20,688 bases of DNA from an uncultured Bilophila sp. Its GTDB lineage: Bacteria; Desulfobacterota; Desulfovibrionia; Desulfovibrionales; Desulfovibrionaceae. The notes under the pieces are model-generated. The model was given only the letters and a program-made list of their open reading frames with translations. It made no database searches and was not told the DNA's origin. Both the position numbers and the translations under genes were made by a program. This document shows, one piece after another, positions 1 to 7,351 of this stretch (its first letter is position 1; every line of letters starts with the position of its first letter). The stretch spans positions 1-20,688 of the forward strand of contig CABKMN010000040.1 of assembly GCA_902373525.1 (NCBI GenBank). The letters are read 5' to 3'.

Positions 1-6
1 GGGGTA

Positions 7-60
7 CGGGGGAGGGGAGAAGGCCCCTTTCTCCAGAAAGGGGCCTTCTCCCCTCCCCCG
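7..60. terminator. Long perfect GC-rich hairpin after the DUF39 gene
   Basis: Bases 7-30 and 37-60 are perfect reverse complements (24 bp) around a six-base loop. The structure begins 11 bases past the stop codon of the minus-strand DUF39 gene, the right place for its transcription end. No run of T follows on the minus strand within the window, so it is not a textbook intrinsic terminator; it may act as a 3' end stabiliser or on both strands. It belongs to the palindrome family that recurs in this window. Confidence 0.7.
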
Positions 61-71
61 ATTCGTCTTCA

Positions 72-1244
72 TCAATACGCGGGAATGCGGTCCACGGCGT
101 CGGTGAGCAGGAACTCGCCCTTTTCGATCCACGCCTTGAGGGTGTCGGCGATCTCCAGCGAGATCACATGGCTGGTCAGGGGCACGGACGGCACCTTGCG
201 GCCCTGAATCTCCACCTCGCCCGAAAGCAGCTCGGAGAAACGCACCTGCTGAATGACGCGCGGCAGCCCGTTGGGATAATCATACCCGTAATCCTTGACC
301 GGCATCAGGATGTCCTCGTTGGACACGCCGGTGAAAGCCGCCATCTCCTCGTTGAGGATGGGGATCGGAATGCCCACGCCCACGGCCATCGACACGCCGT
401 ACCCGGTGAGCGACAGGCCGCGCAGATAACGGGGCTTCATGCCCTTGAGATCGCCGCGCACCATGAGCGTGCCCGATCCGCTGAGGGGCAACCCCTTCCC
501 GGTGCGCTGCGGCGAGGGATCGTGCTGCGTGCCCGCGCCGATGACGTAGCCCTGACCGCCGCCGAGGAAAATGCGCGTGCCCGTGCCGATGGTTCGGAAC
601 CACGGGTCGTTGAACAGCGGCGACAGGCACCCCGCCGTGGCGAAGTTGACGTTCCGCATGTCCGGCTTGAGCGGCCCCATGTAGGTGTAGATCGTCCGGC
701 TGGTGCAGTTCACCGCCGCGTTATAGTTCTGGTAGCAGTTGCGCGGATTGAGGAGCTGCGCGCAGGTCAGGTCCTCCAGCGTGATGGTCCGGTCGAGTGA
801 CCGGCGGGGGTAGCAGTCCGTCCCGTAGGAAAGCGCCCGCAAATGCACCGTGCGCCCCGACACGAGGTCTTCGATGACGTGCGCGCCGCCGTACTTGAAC
901 TGTCCCGGATAGACCTTGTTCTGGGGATCGTCCTCGGGAAGCTCCGTCGCGCCGAGATAGGCGTCCACGGCGGCGAGCCCGGCGTAGGCGGGGACGTCGT
1001 TCAGCCAGACCCTGGTGGTGCGGATTTTCGGCGGCTCGGGCTGCCCGATGTTGAACAGCAGCCCGGACGAACACATGGGCGAGAAGGTGCCCGTCGTGAC
1101 GACGTCAACTTCCTTCGCGGCCTTTTCCGGGCCCATGCGACGGACGGCCTCGGTCATCTCCTCGGCATTGAGGACGACGGCCTGCCCCTTCTTGATGCGT
1201 TCGTTGATTTCCGCAATAGTCTTGATAACTTTATGAGAAGACAC
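72..1244 (-). CDS. Homocysteine biosynthesis protein (DUF39/COG1900, L-aspartate semialdehyde sulfurtransferase)
   Basis: The 390-residue product matches the HcyBio/DUF39 family. In methanogens and sulfate reducers this family is needed to make homocysteine from aspartate semialdehyde and sulfide, bypassing the O-acyl-homoserine route. Family hallmarks visible here are TGTFSPMCSSG with Cys58 and YGTDCYPRR with Cys144, which line up with the two cysteines reported as essential in the Methanosarcina protein, plus a glycine-rich FLGGGQGYVIGAGTQ stretch. The frame stays open upstream to 1532, but homology begins at the GTG at 1244, which has an AGGGG Shine-Dalgarno eight bases before it; a longer start would run into the divergent gene. 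No C-terminal CBS or ferredoxin domain is fused, and the NIL/ferredoxin partner often found with this family is not within the window. The enzyme is soluble and cytoplasmic. Confidence 0.9.
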   Translation of the reverse strand: MSSHKVIKTIAEINERIKKGQAVVLNAEEMTEAVRRMGPEKAAKEVDVVTTGTFSPMCSSGLLFNIGQPEPPKIRTTRVWLNDVPAYAGLAAVDAYLGATELPEDDPQNKVYPGQFKYGGAHVIEDLVSGRTVHLRALSYGTDCYPRRSLDRTITLEDLTCAQLLNPRNCYQNYNAAVNCTSRTIYTYMGPLKPDMRNVNFATAGCLSPLFNDPWFRTIGTGTRIFLGGGQGYVIGAGTQHDPSPQRTGKGLPLSGSGTLMVRGDLKGMKPRYLRGLSLTGYGVSMAVGVGIPIPILNEEMAAFTGVSNEDILMPVKDYGYDYPNGLPRVIQQVRFSELLSGEVEIQGRKVPSVPLTSHVISLEIADTLKAWIEKGEFLLTDAVDRIPAY

Positions 1245-1387
1245 GGCTTTTTCCCCTGTCAGGAGGTTGGTTTCCCCCGGCGGCCAGCCGGGAGGGACTC
1301 TTCCGCGCGTTTTTATCACAAGCCCCTCCGCCCGTCCATGACCGCGAGGCCGTTGCGAAACGCGTTTTCCCTGTCGTTTCAGCGGAG

Positions 1388-1423
1388 AAGACGGGCGGGA
1401 CGTCTTGGCGATCCGCCCGTCTT
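1388..1423. other. Hairpin in the divergent intergenic region
   Basis: An 11-bp perfect inverted repeat (AAGACGGGCGG with its complement) encloses a 14-base loop between the two divergent genes. It is followed by only three Ts on the plus strand, so it would be a weak terminator or part of the plus-strand gene's leader. Its GACGGGCGG core recurs in the terminator of the following gene at 2367-2374. Confidence 0.5.
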
Positions 1424-1442
1424 TATGATACCAACTCTCGAA

Positions 1443-1460
1443 ATCATGCCGCGGCATGAT
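1443..1460. promoter_or_regulatory. Perfect 18-bp palindrome, candidate operator
   Basis: ATCATGCCGCGGCATGAT is a perfect palindrome lying 25 bases upstream of the membrane-protein start codon and about 200 bases upstream of the DUF39 start. Perfect even-length palindromes of this size are typical binding sites of dimeric regulators. Which regulator binds cannot be told from the sequence. It could act on either divergent gene. Confidence 0.5.
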
Positions 1461-1485
1461 CCCGAACTCGCAACCCGGAGTACCC

Positions 1486-2343
1486 ATGAATCTTTCCAAA
1501 TATGACCGCAAGCAGGAGGGCCATGCCCCCAAGGATGCGCCCGAAGCACCGCAGGCCGACGGTGCGGAACGCCCCCATCATACCCTCTTCGGCAAGCACT
1601 TTACCGAAAAGGAACAGAAGACCCTGTTCCTGTATCTCGTCATCGGCATCGTCCTGATGGAACTCGCCGTAACCGTGGGTGCGATCATCATCAGCATCAC
1701 CAACGCCCAGCCCTCCGCAAGCGGCGTGCCGCACTTCCAGTTCCCGTGGATCGGCTACCTCGTGGCCGTGGTCATGGTGCCGGTGCTCGCAATGCTGCTG
1801 CTCAACCTCGTGAGCCTCGGCTTCTCGCGCGGCGCGCGCGGAGGCGAGGAGGCGGACCTCGAAGGCGTGCCGCAGCGGATGCAGACCTTCTACGCCCTGG
1901 TCAGGGGCGCGCCCACGGTGATCCTGTTCGCGGGCTTCGTGCTCATGTGTGCGGCGATCTACTACCTCGACGGGGTGATGAGCCTGCTGCTCAAGCTCGG
2001 CGAACACTTCCATCTGGTCGCCATCTGGGTGGTCGGCGGTTTCGCGGCGGCGTGGATCATCAGCTATGTGGTGCGCGCGTGGATGGGCTACAAGACGCGG
2101 CAGATGGAAGCGGAATACGCCTTCCGCCATGAAGTGCTGGAACGCACCGGCATGGTGATCCTCGACACCAAGCACGCGCCGACCACGGAACTGCGGATGC
2201 TGCCCCCGGTCCCCGGCGGACAGCCCGGCGCGCTGCCTCCCGCCGTGGACGTGGACGCCGCAACCGCCCTGCCCGCCGCCGAAAACGCCCCCAAAGACGA
2301 AGACCCGCCTCTGGATGTTGAACCCGGGAAACGGGACGACTGA
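1486..2343 (+). CDS. Four-helix membrane protein of unknown function
   Basis: The 285-residue product is not a family I recognise. The first 45 residues are hydrophilic and charged. Four hydrophobic segments follow at about 46-72, 88-112, 142-169 and 177-198. A charged segment (about 199-235) and an acidic, Pro/Ala-rich low-complexity tail (about 236-285) end the protein. The loop at 115-140 is rich in Gly, Arg and Glu. No catalytic or cofactor motif is evident. I chose the ATG at 1486 because CCGGAG sits five bases upstream; an in-frame ATG at 1456 lies inside the 18-bp palindrome and has no ribosome site. The gene stands alone between a divergent neighbour and its own terminator. Function is unknown; a membrane scaffold or regulator is only a guess. 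Confidence 0.75.
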   Translation: MNLSKYDRKQEGHAPKDAPEAPQADGAERPHHTLFGKHFTEKEQKTLFLYLVIGIVLMELAVTVGAIIISITNAQPSASGVPHFQFPWIGYLVAVVMVPVLAMLLLNLVSLGFSRGARGGEEADLEGVPQRMQTFYALVRGAPTVILFAGFVLMCAAIYYLDGVMSLLLKLGEHFHLVAIWVVGGFAAAWIISYVVRAWMGYKTRQMEAEYAFRHEVLERTGMVILDTKHAPTTELRMLPPVPGGQPGALPPAVDVDAATALPAAENAPKDEDPPLDVEPGKRDD

Positions 2344-2363
2344 TCACGGCCTTATGCGTATGC

Positions 2364-2405
2364 ACGACGGGCGGTTTCCTTCAGCGGGAAACCGCCCGTC
2401 GTATT
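2364..2405 (+). terminator. Intrinsic terminator of the membrane-protein gene
   Basis: A 16-bp perfect stem (2364-2379 with 2387-2402) and a seven-base loop start 20 bases after the stop codon, followed by ATTT. The stem is very stable; the U-tract is short. Confidence 0.8.
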
Positions 2406-2693
2406 TCCCGAACGCCGCATCGCAAAACGGTCGAGGGGCAGAGGCTGAACCCCTGCACCGCAAGCGCCTTCGGCACCGCCCGGCACTACGGAAACAGGCG
2501 CGCCGTTCAGCAGGCGACGCATGGCTGGGGAGCGAGGGCCGCTGATCAGCCGTGCTGGGGACACGGCCCGCCCAAAAGGGCGGCGGGCCCTTCCGGTCAT
2601 GCCTTCGGAAGAGCCCGCCGCAGGGAGTGAGGAGCGTTTGAGAGGCCGACGTTCACGGCCCGAATAACGAAAAAGGGGGAAACTGTTCCCTCT
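2406..2693. other. Gene-free region with stable hairpins
   Basis: No open frame here has a convincing start, ribosome site or family resemblance. The clearest structure is at 2581-2620: eight pairs, one C/A mismatch, then six pairs around a ten-base loop. A CGCCC-AAAA-GGGCG hairpin just upstream competes with it. I looked for tRNA, tmRNA, RNase P, SRP RNA and cobalamin-riboswitch signatures on both strands and found none. It could encode a structured RNA or be spacer with terminators for the convergent genes. Confidence 0.35.
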
Positions 2694-2742
2694 CCCCATA
2701 CGGGGGTATGGGGAAGGCGGGGGAGAGGAAGCCCTCTCCCCC
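2694..2742 (-). terminator. Double hairpin after nrfA
   Basis: Two stems lie just past the nrfA stop: a 10-bp stem at 2719-2728/2733-2742 with loop AAGC, and an 8-bp stem at 2694-2701/2706-2713. On the minus strand a further weak stem (GGGAA/TTCCC) near 2677-2690 leads into a run of five Ts (complement of 2670-2674). Together they probably end the nrfHA transcript. The elements belong to the recurring palindrome family. Confidence 0.65.
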
Positions 2743-2755
2743 ACACGTTACCGTA

Positions 2756-4312
2756 CTACCGAATCTTCTTGTTGCCTTCCCACATCTGTTCGGCCTTCGG
2801 GAAGGGCTTCAGGTACGCGAACCACGGATGCGTCTTGAGGTATTCGGGGTCCTGCTGGAGCTTGCGGCTCATCGTGGCGATGGGCGGCACGATCTGCTTG
2901 ATGTCGCCTTCGAGCTTGGGCGCGATGCCGTAGTTGGTCGCCTGGAGCGCCGCGTTGACGGCTTCCTGACTCAGGGTGATGGAGGTGGTCAGGGTATCGA
3001 GGGCCTTGGCGGGGTTGTGGAACCCGACGCTGTTTTCGGCGGACACGAAATCCCAGAACATCTGGCCCTTGCGGACGGCTTCCTTGGCCTTGATGATCAG
3101 CTCGTCATAATTGGCGGGCTTTTCGCCGGTGTACTCAAGGGCGAGGCGCACGGCTTCGTGGGCGCGGACGGAGTATTCCTGAGCCACGAGGAGCTGCTTG
3201 TACGTCTTGTCCTGCGTGTATTCGATGCGTCCGCGCAGGTAAGCGGCGGTCTTGTCGGCATGGCACTGGCGGCAGGCGCGCAGTTCGGGGTCGCGGAGAG
3301 GCGAGGTCCACCAGTGGCTGGACATCTTCTTGCCTTCCTCACGCTGGTACGGCATGTGGCAGTCGGCGCAGGACACGCCCGCAGCGCCGTGGGGGCCGTC
3401 GATCCACGTTTCGTAGTCGGGATGCTGCATCTTCAGCATAGGCGTCTGGGAAGCGGGATGCACCCAGTCCGCGAACTTGCCCTTGAAGCCGGGCATGTCC
3501 ACGTTGCCGTTGTCTTCATACACGCTGTAGATCGCTTCGGGGGTGAAGCCGTTCTTCCACGGGAAAGTCGGGCGCTTCGTCGGGCCGTGGCCCTTGTCGT
3601 TGAAGTAGTATTCCACGTGGCACTGGGCGCACACGAGGGAACGCATTTCGCTGCGCGGCAGCTTCGCGGGGTCCTTGCCCACGGACTTCAGATAGTCCTT
3701 GAGCGGCTCGCTGTAGAGCTGGAGCTGCATGGTTTCGGCGTTGTGACAGGTGGCGCAGCCGATGGAGTCGTCGTCCGTGACCTGCGTGCGGAACTCGTTG
3801 AAGTCCTTGGTCCAGAAGTCGTCGCCGTACTGCTTGATCCACTGCACCATCTTGGGGGTCTTGCAGTTCCAGCAGGTGGCGGGCATGGCGCCCTTTTCGC
3901 CGTAGCGGTTGATGCGGTCGATCTCGAGGATGTCATGGATCGCGTAGGTGTGGCCGCGCGCCTCGTTGTACTCGTACATGAAGGGGTAGCCGAGCCACAG
4001 GTTCTTGAGGTACGGCTGGGCCGCGCTCTTGAGCTGGGTGAGCGACGCCGGATCACTGTTCTTCGGGAGGTTCTTCGAGCCCTTGTACTTGCTCATGAAC
4101 TCGGTTTCGTTGTTGCGGTCGTAGCTTGCGGCCTGCAACGGGAACTCCTTGCGGAACGCCGAGGTCTTGTTGTCGTCGGAATCCTTCATGCCGGTCTTGT
4201 AGACGGGGGTCTTCAGTTCCGCGGTGGACACGTCGTCGCAACCCGCCACAAGTCCCAGAGCGGTGCACACCACCGCCAACCTGATCAAAGTGTAGAATAC
4301 TCGGCTATTCAT
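2756..4312 (-). CDS. nrfA: Cytochrome c nitrite reductase, catalytic subunit NrfA
   Basis: The 518-residue pentaheme enzyme reduces nitrite to ammonium with six electrons. The catalytic heme uses the special CWNCK motif (147-151, lysine ligand). Four CxxCH sites follow: CATCH 186-190, CAQCH 228-232, CADCH 315-319 and CRQCH 347-351. VEYYF at 233-237 supplies the calcium ligands and the active-site tyrosine, KMQHPDYETW at 294-303 the other calcium ligands, and His308 in DGPHG the distal histidine. The signal sequence ends in a lipobox (LVAGC, Cys25), so the protein is likely a lipoprotein on the periplasmic side. That fits the tight membrane complex with NrfH known in Desulfovibrio. Its start overlaps the end of nrfH by eight bases, implying translational coupling. 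All catalytic residues I checked are present. Confidence 0.97.
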   Translation of the reverse strand: MNSRVFYTLIRLAVVCTALGLVAGCDDVSTAELKTPVYKTGMKDSDDNKTSAFRKEFPLQAASYDRNNETEFMSKYKGSKNLPKNSDPASLTQLKSAAQPYLKNLWLGYPFMYEYNEARGHTYAIHDILEIDRINRYGEKGAMPATCWNCKTPKMVQWIKQYGDDFWTKDFNEFRTQVTDDDSIGCATCHNAETMQLQLYSEPLKDYLKSVGKDPAKLPRSEMRSLVCAQCHVEYYFNDKGHGPTKRPTFPWKNGFTPEAIYSVYEDNGNVDMPGFKGKFADWVHPASQTPMLKMQHPDYETWIDGPHGAAGVSCADCHMPYQREEGKKMSSHWWTSPLRDPELRACRQCHADKTAAYLRGRIEYTQDKTYKQLLVAQEYSVRAHEAVRLALEYTGEKPANYDELIIKAKEAVRKGQMFWDFVSAENSVGFHNPAKALDTLTTSITLSQEAVNAALQATNYGIAPKLEGDIKQIVPPIATMSRKLQQDPEYLKTHPWFAYLKPFPKAEQMWEGNKKIR

Positions 4313-4781
4313 CGGCCACCATCCTTGTGCTGATGGGCTTCATACGCATGTGCTGCGCGCTACGGTGACAGTCGACACAGTAGGGCTTGGCGTCCATACT
4401 GGCGACGTTCTCATTGGTCGCAAAATGACAGGCCTTGCAGTTCGCGTTGACGACGTCCTTCGTCGCCATGCCCGCCATGATGGGGAGTTCCACATCGCCC
4501 ACGGTGTTCATGTAGAAATCCCTGGCTCCTTCCTTCGCCTTGAAAGGCAACTTCGACAGCAGCGCCGTCGGAGCGTGACATTCGTTGCAGGCCAACTTGG
4601 CATGTGGGGACAGCTTGTGCGTCCGGGCCGCCTGTTCCATGATATGACAACTGGAACAGAAGGGACGCGCATCCGTCACCCGCATGCCCCACGCCAGCCC
4701 TGCCAGCACGAGCACGCCCAGCGCAACGCCGCCCAGCAGCATCTTCAACCACGGGCACTTGCGGGGTGACACCTCAGACAT
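4305..4781 (-). CDS. nrfH: Cytochrome c quinol dehydrogenase NrfH
   Basis: The 158-residue product is a NapC/NirT-type tetraheme cytochrome that takes electrons from menaquinol and feeds NrfA. One N-terminal membrane anchor spans about 13-32. Heme sites are CSSCH 42-46 (followed by Met48, the unusual methionine ligand position of NrfH heme 1), CNECH 65-69, CKACH 115-119 and CVDCH 135-139. The LPFKAKEGARDF stretch (78-89) corresponds to the quinol-site region. I chose the ATG at 4781 because AGGAGG lies five bases upstream; an ATG six codons earlier has no such site. It is first in the nrfHA operon and overlaps nrfA. Confidence 0.96.
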   Translation of the reverse strand: MSEVSPRKCPWLKMLLGGVALGVLVLAGLAWGMRVTDARPFCSSCHIMEQAARTHKLSPHAKLACNECHAPTALLSKLPFKAKEGARDFYMNTVGDVELPIMAGMATKDVVNANCKACHFATNENVASMDAKPYCVDCHRSAQHMRMKPISTRMVADE

Positions 4782-4856
4782 TCTTGCCTCCTCTTGCAAC
4801 AGTACTGAAACCGGGGCCGTCTCCCGGCCTCCGGCAATCCTTCCGTACCTGCTCTT

Positions 4857-4872
4857 ATCAAAAAGCGTGCCG
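4857..4872 (-). promoter_or_regulatory. Sigma-54 promoter-like site for nrfHA
   Basis: On the minus strand the sequence reads CGGCACGCTTTTTGAT, against the sigma-54 consensus TGGCACG-N4-TTGCA. The -24 GG and the GGCACG block are perfect; the -12 element is TTGA rather than TTGC. It would start transcription near 4846, giving a leader of about 65 bases before nrfH. That leader contains a small hairpin at 4811-4834. The adjacent gene pair encodes a sigma-54 activator, and nrfHA of Desulfovibrio vulgaris is known to be driven by a sigma-54-dependent regulator, so the assignment is coherent. The site is found by eye only. Confidence 0.65.
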
Positions 4873-4954
4873 CGATTGCGCCTTTTCGTACAAAACGGGA
4901 ACTCGACGAAATAACGGGCAATATGCGGAATGTCTTTAATGAAATCTATTCCTA

Positions 4955-4982
4955 TTGCTGTTTTTCCTTGCCGCGGTATGAT
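4955..4982 (+). promoter_or_regulatory. Possible sigma-70 promoter for the kinase-regulator pair
   Basis: TTGCTG (4955-4960) and TATGAT (4977-4982) are separated by 16 bases; the -10 box matches five of six consensus positions. Transcription would begin about 80 bases before the kinase start, just upstream of the three dyads at 4998-5057. Confidence is modest because the -35 box is weak. Confidence 0.4.
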
Positions 4983-4997
4983 TTTTATGACAGCTAT

Positions 4998-5057
4998 TCA
5001 GAAAAAACTGACGCGTTGTCCGATTCGGATAACCTGTCAAGAACAATTCTTGTTCTT
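4998..5057. promoter_or_regulatory. Three small dyads, candidate activator-binding sites
   Basis: Three inverted repeats lie in a row: TCAG-N6-CTGA (4998-5011), TCCGA-T-TCGGA (5019-5029) and AAGAACAA-TTC-TTGTTCTT (5039-5057, eight perfect pairs). Their centres are about 20 and 24 bases apart, near two helical turns. They are roughly 160-210 bases upstream of the inferred nrfHA start, the usual distance for enhancers of sigma-54 activators, and just before the kinase ribosome site, so they could serve both directions. The third is the strongest. Confidence 0.4.
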
Positions 5058-5070
5058 AATAGAGGATGCC

Positions 5071-7350
5071 ATGACCACGCTGTCCTGGCGCATGCTGCGC
5101 CTGCCTCTCCTGCTCACGCTGCTCTGGTGCCTGCTGCTGTTCGCCCTCTTCCGCTGGACCGTACAGCGTGAGGACGAGTACGCCACGGAAGTGGCCCGCA
5201 TCCAGACGGGAACCCTCTTCACCAGCATCGTGGATACCCGCGACTGGAGCGCCAACAACGGCGGCGTCTGGGTGCGCGAATCGTCCGGCTGCCCCGCCAA
5301 TCCGTGGCTGCCCGAAAACGAACGCACGCTTCGCACCGCCGACGGGCGGGTTCTCGTCAAGGTCAACCCCGCCTACATGACCCGCCAGATCGCGGAGAGC
5401 TTCACCTCCTCGCTGGCGAGTTTCCGCATTTCCAGCCTCCACCCGAAGCGTCCCGGAAATCAGGCCGATCCGTGGGAATCCGACGCCCTGCGCTCCTTCG
5501 AGCGCGGCAAGCACGAGGTCTTCGAACTGGTGCGGGATCAGAACGGGGCGCGCTACCGCTACATGGCCGCCCTGACCGCCAAGGAAAGCTGTCTGCAATG
5601 CCACCAGAAGAACAAGGTCGGCGACGTGCTCGGCGGCATCAGCGTATCCATTTCCGCCGATCCCCTCCTGACGGCGGCGGAGGACCGCAAGGGCACCACC
5701 GGGCTGGCCTTCGGCCTCATCGGCCTCATCGGCGTAGTGGGCATCGGCGGGGCCACCTTCCAGATCAACCGCAAGAAGGAGCTCGCCGAGGCCGCGAACC
5801 GGACCAAGAGCGCCTTCCTCGCCAACATGACCCACGACATGCGCACCCCGCTGACCGGCATCCTCGGCATGACCGAACTGCTGGAGCGGGAAACGCCGGA
5901 CTCGCGCCACCGCTACCTGCTCGCCAACCTCCGCAAGGCGACCGACAGCCTGCTCACCGTGGTGGACGGGATCATGCGCTATTCCCTGCTGGAGGCGGAC
6001 AGACAGCCCACCCGCGTCACGCCGTTCTCCCTGCGCCGCGAACTCGACGCCTGTCTCGACGTCCTGCACCCGGCCTGCGTCAACCGGGACATCCAGCTTT
6101 CACTTATGATCGACGAAGCCGTGCCCGACCGGCTTCTGGGCGACGTCTTCCGCCTGCGTCAGGCTCTCGGCAACCTGCTCGGCAATGCGGTGAAGTTCAC
6201 GGAGAAGGGCTCCGTCACCCTGCGCGTCACCAGCCCGGAATCCGCGCCCGAGGGACAGTGCGCCCTCTCGTTCCAGATCATCGACACCGGCAGGGGCATC
6301 CCTCAGGAAGAACAGGAACGCATCTTCGAGAGCTTCGAGCAGGGCACGGGCGTACGCAACACCGGCGACCTTCAGGAAACCGGCGTGGGCCTCGGACTGG
6401 CGATTGCCCGGGCCATCGCCCGCCGCTTCGGCGGCGACCTGACCCTTTCCAGCACGCCCGGCATGGGAAGCGTGTTCACCCTGACGGCGGTCTTCCGGCT
6501 GGCGTCGGACACGGACGTCATCCCCGAACCGCCCGCCTCGGTGCTCCCGCAGCAGCCCGAACCCGTCGCCCCGGCCTCAGGAAACGCCCGCATCGTGGTC
6601 GTCGAGGATACGGCCGTGACCTCCCTCTTCCTGCACGAGGCCCTCACGCAGGCCGGATACGCCGTGCACACGGCGGGCACCGGCGAGGACGCCCAGTACC
6701 TCATCCGCAAGCTGGAGCCGGACGCCGTGCTTCTCGACATGCGCCTGCCGGACATGTCCGGTCTGGACATCGCCGGGCGGATACGTTCCGGCGAGCTGGA
6801 CGTCGCGCCCGATACGCCCATCCTCGTGCTCACCGCCACGCCGGACCCCGGCGACGAAGAGGCGTTCCGCCGCCTCGGCATCAACGGCTGGCTGCTCAAG
6901 CCGATCAAGGCCGACAAGCTCGCCGCCGCCGTCGCCGATCTGCTGCATGCCGAAACGCCGCCGCAGGCCCCCTCCCCGTCTCCGTCCGTATCCGAAGCGA
7001 ACGCCGTTTTCCACCACGACGCCGCGCTGGAAAATCTGGGCTCCGAGAGCCTGCTCAAGCGTCTGGGAGGAATTTTCCTCGGCGAAGCGCCCAACATCCG
7101 CACGAGCCTCCAGTTCTTCGCGGAGCATCCCGAAGCCCTGCCCGAGCGCGCCCCCGAACTGCGGCGGCAGGCGCACAGTCTGAAAAACGGCGCGAGCATG
7201 CTGCGGCTCGACGTGCTGCGCAAGGCCAGTTCGGAACTGGAAGAGGCCGCGGCGGCTCCCGACGGGCAGACGTTCCGCCCCCTGCTGCTCGCCGCGCTCG
7301 ATGCGCTGGATCAGGCCGTCGACGCCCTGCATCGGCACTGCGAGGCATAG
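5071..7350 (+). CDS. Hybrid sensor histidine kinase with periplasmic heme c motif (NrfS-like)
   Basis: The 759-residue product has membrane segments at about 11-29 and 210-231 flanking a periplasmic Tll0287-like (DUF3365) domain. That domain carries CLQCH at 174-178, a covalent heme c attachment motif. No HAMP domain is obvious. The cytoplasmic part has HisKA with His255 in NMTHDMRTP, HATPase_c (N box NLLGNAVKF about 368-376, DTGRG 405-409, GVGLGLA 438-444), a receiver domain about 507-625 (Asp556, Lys610) and an Hpt domain about 650-750 (AHSLKNGAS, His702). The architecture is that of a phosphorelay kinase. The start at 5071 has AGAGGA upstream; an open frame reaching back to 4930 covers promoter-like DNA and is unlikely to be translated. 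It lies two bases before the regulator gene and diverges from nrfHA, so nitrite, nitric oxide or redox state is the likely signal (inference). Confidence 0.92.
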   Translation: MTTLSWRMLRLPLLLTLLWCLLLFALFRWTVQREDEYATEVARIQTGTLFTSIVDTRDWSANNGGVWVRESSGCPANPWLPENERTLRTADGRVLVKVNPAYMTRQIAESFTSSLASFRISSLHPKRPGNQADPWESDALRSFERGKHEVFELVRDQNGARYRYMAALTAKESCLQCHQKNKVGDVLGGISVSISADPLLTAAEDRKGTTGLAFGLIGLIGVVGIGGATFQINRKKELAEAANRTKSAFLANMTHDMRTPLTGILGMTELLERETPDSRHRYLLANLRKATDSLLTVVDGIMRYSLLEADRQPTRVTPFSLRRELDACLDVLHPACVNRDIQLSLMIDEAVPDRLLGDVFRLRQALGNLLGNAVKFTEKGSVTLRVTSPESAPEGQCALSFQIIDTGRGIPQEEQERIFESFEQGTGVRNTGDLQETGVGLGLAIARAIARRFGGDLTLSSTPGMGSVFTLTAVFRLASDTDVIPEPPASVLPQQPEPVAPASGNARIVVVEDTAVTSLFLHEALTQAGYAVHTAGTGEDAQYLIRKLEPDAVLLDMRLPDMSGLDIAGRIRSGELDVAPDTPILVLTATPDPGDEEAFRRLGINGWLLKPIKADKLAAAVADLLHAETPPQAPSPSPSVSEANAVFHHDAALENLGSESLLKRLGGIFLGEAPNIRTSLQFFAEHPEALPERAPELRRQAHSLKNGASMLRLDVLRKASSELEEAAAAPDGQTFRPLLLAALDALDQAVDALHRHCEA

Positions 7351-7351
7351 C

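Noticed and set aside
2406..2693. Possible RNase P, SRP, tmRNA or cobalamin riboswitch
   Set aside because: None of the diagnostic conserved sequences of these RNAs was found on either strand.
2708..4333. A 541-codon plus-strand open frame opposite nrfA
   Set aside because: Shadow of nrfA, whose five heme motifs and lipobox fix the real strand and frame.
4930..5070. N-terminal extension of the kinase to the ATG at 4930
   Set aside because: It would translate promoter-like DNA and the dyads and lacks a ribosome site; the ATG at 5071 has AGAGGA and begins directly before the first membrane helix.
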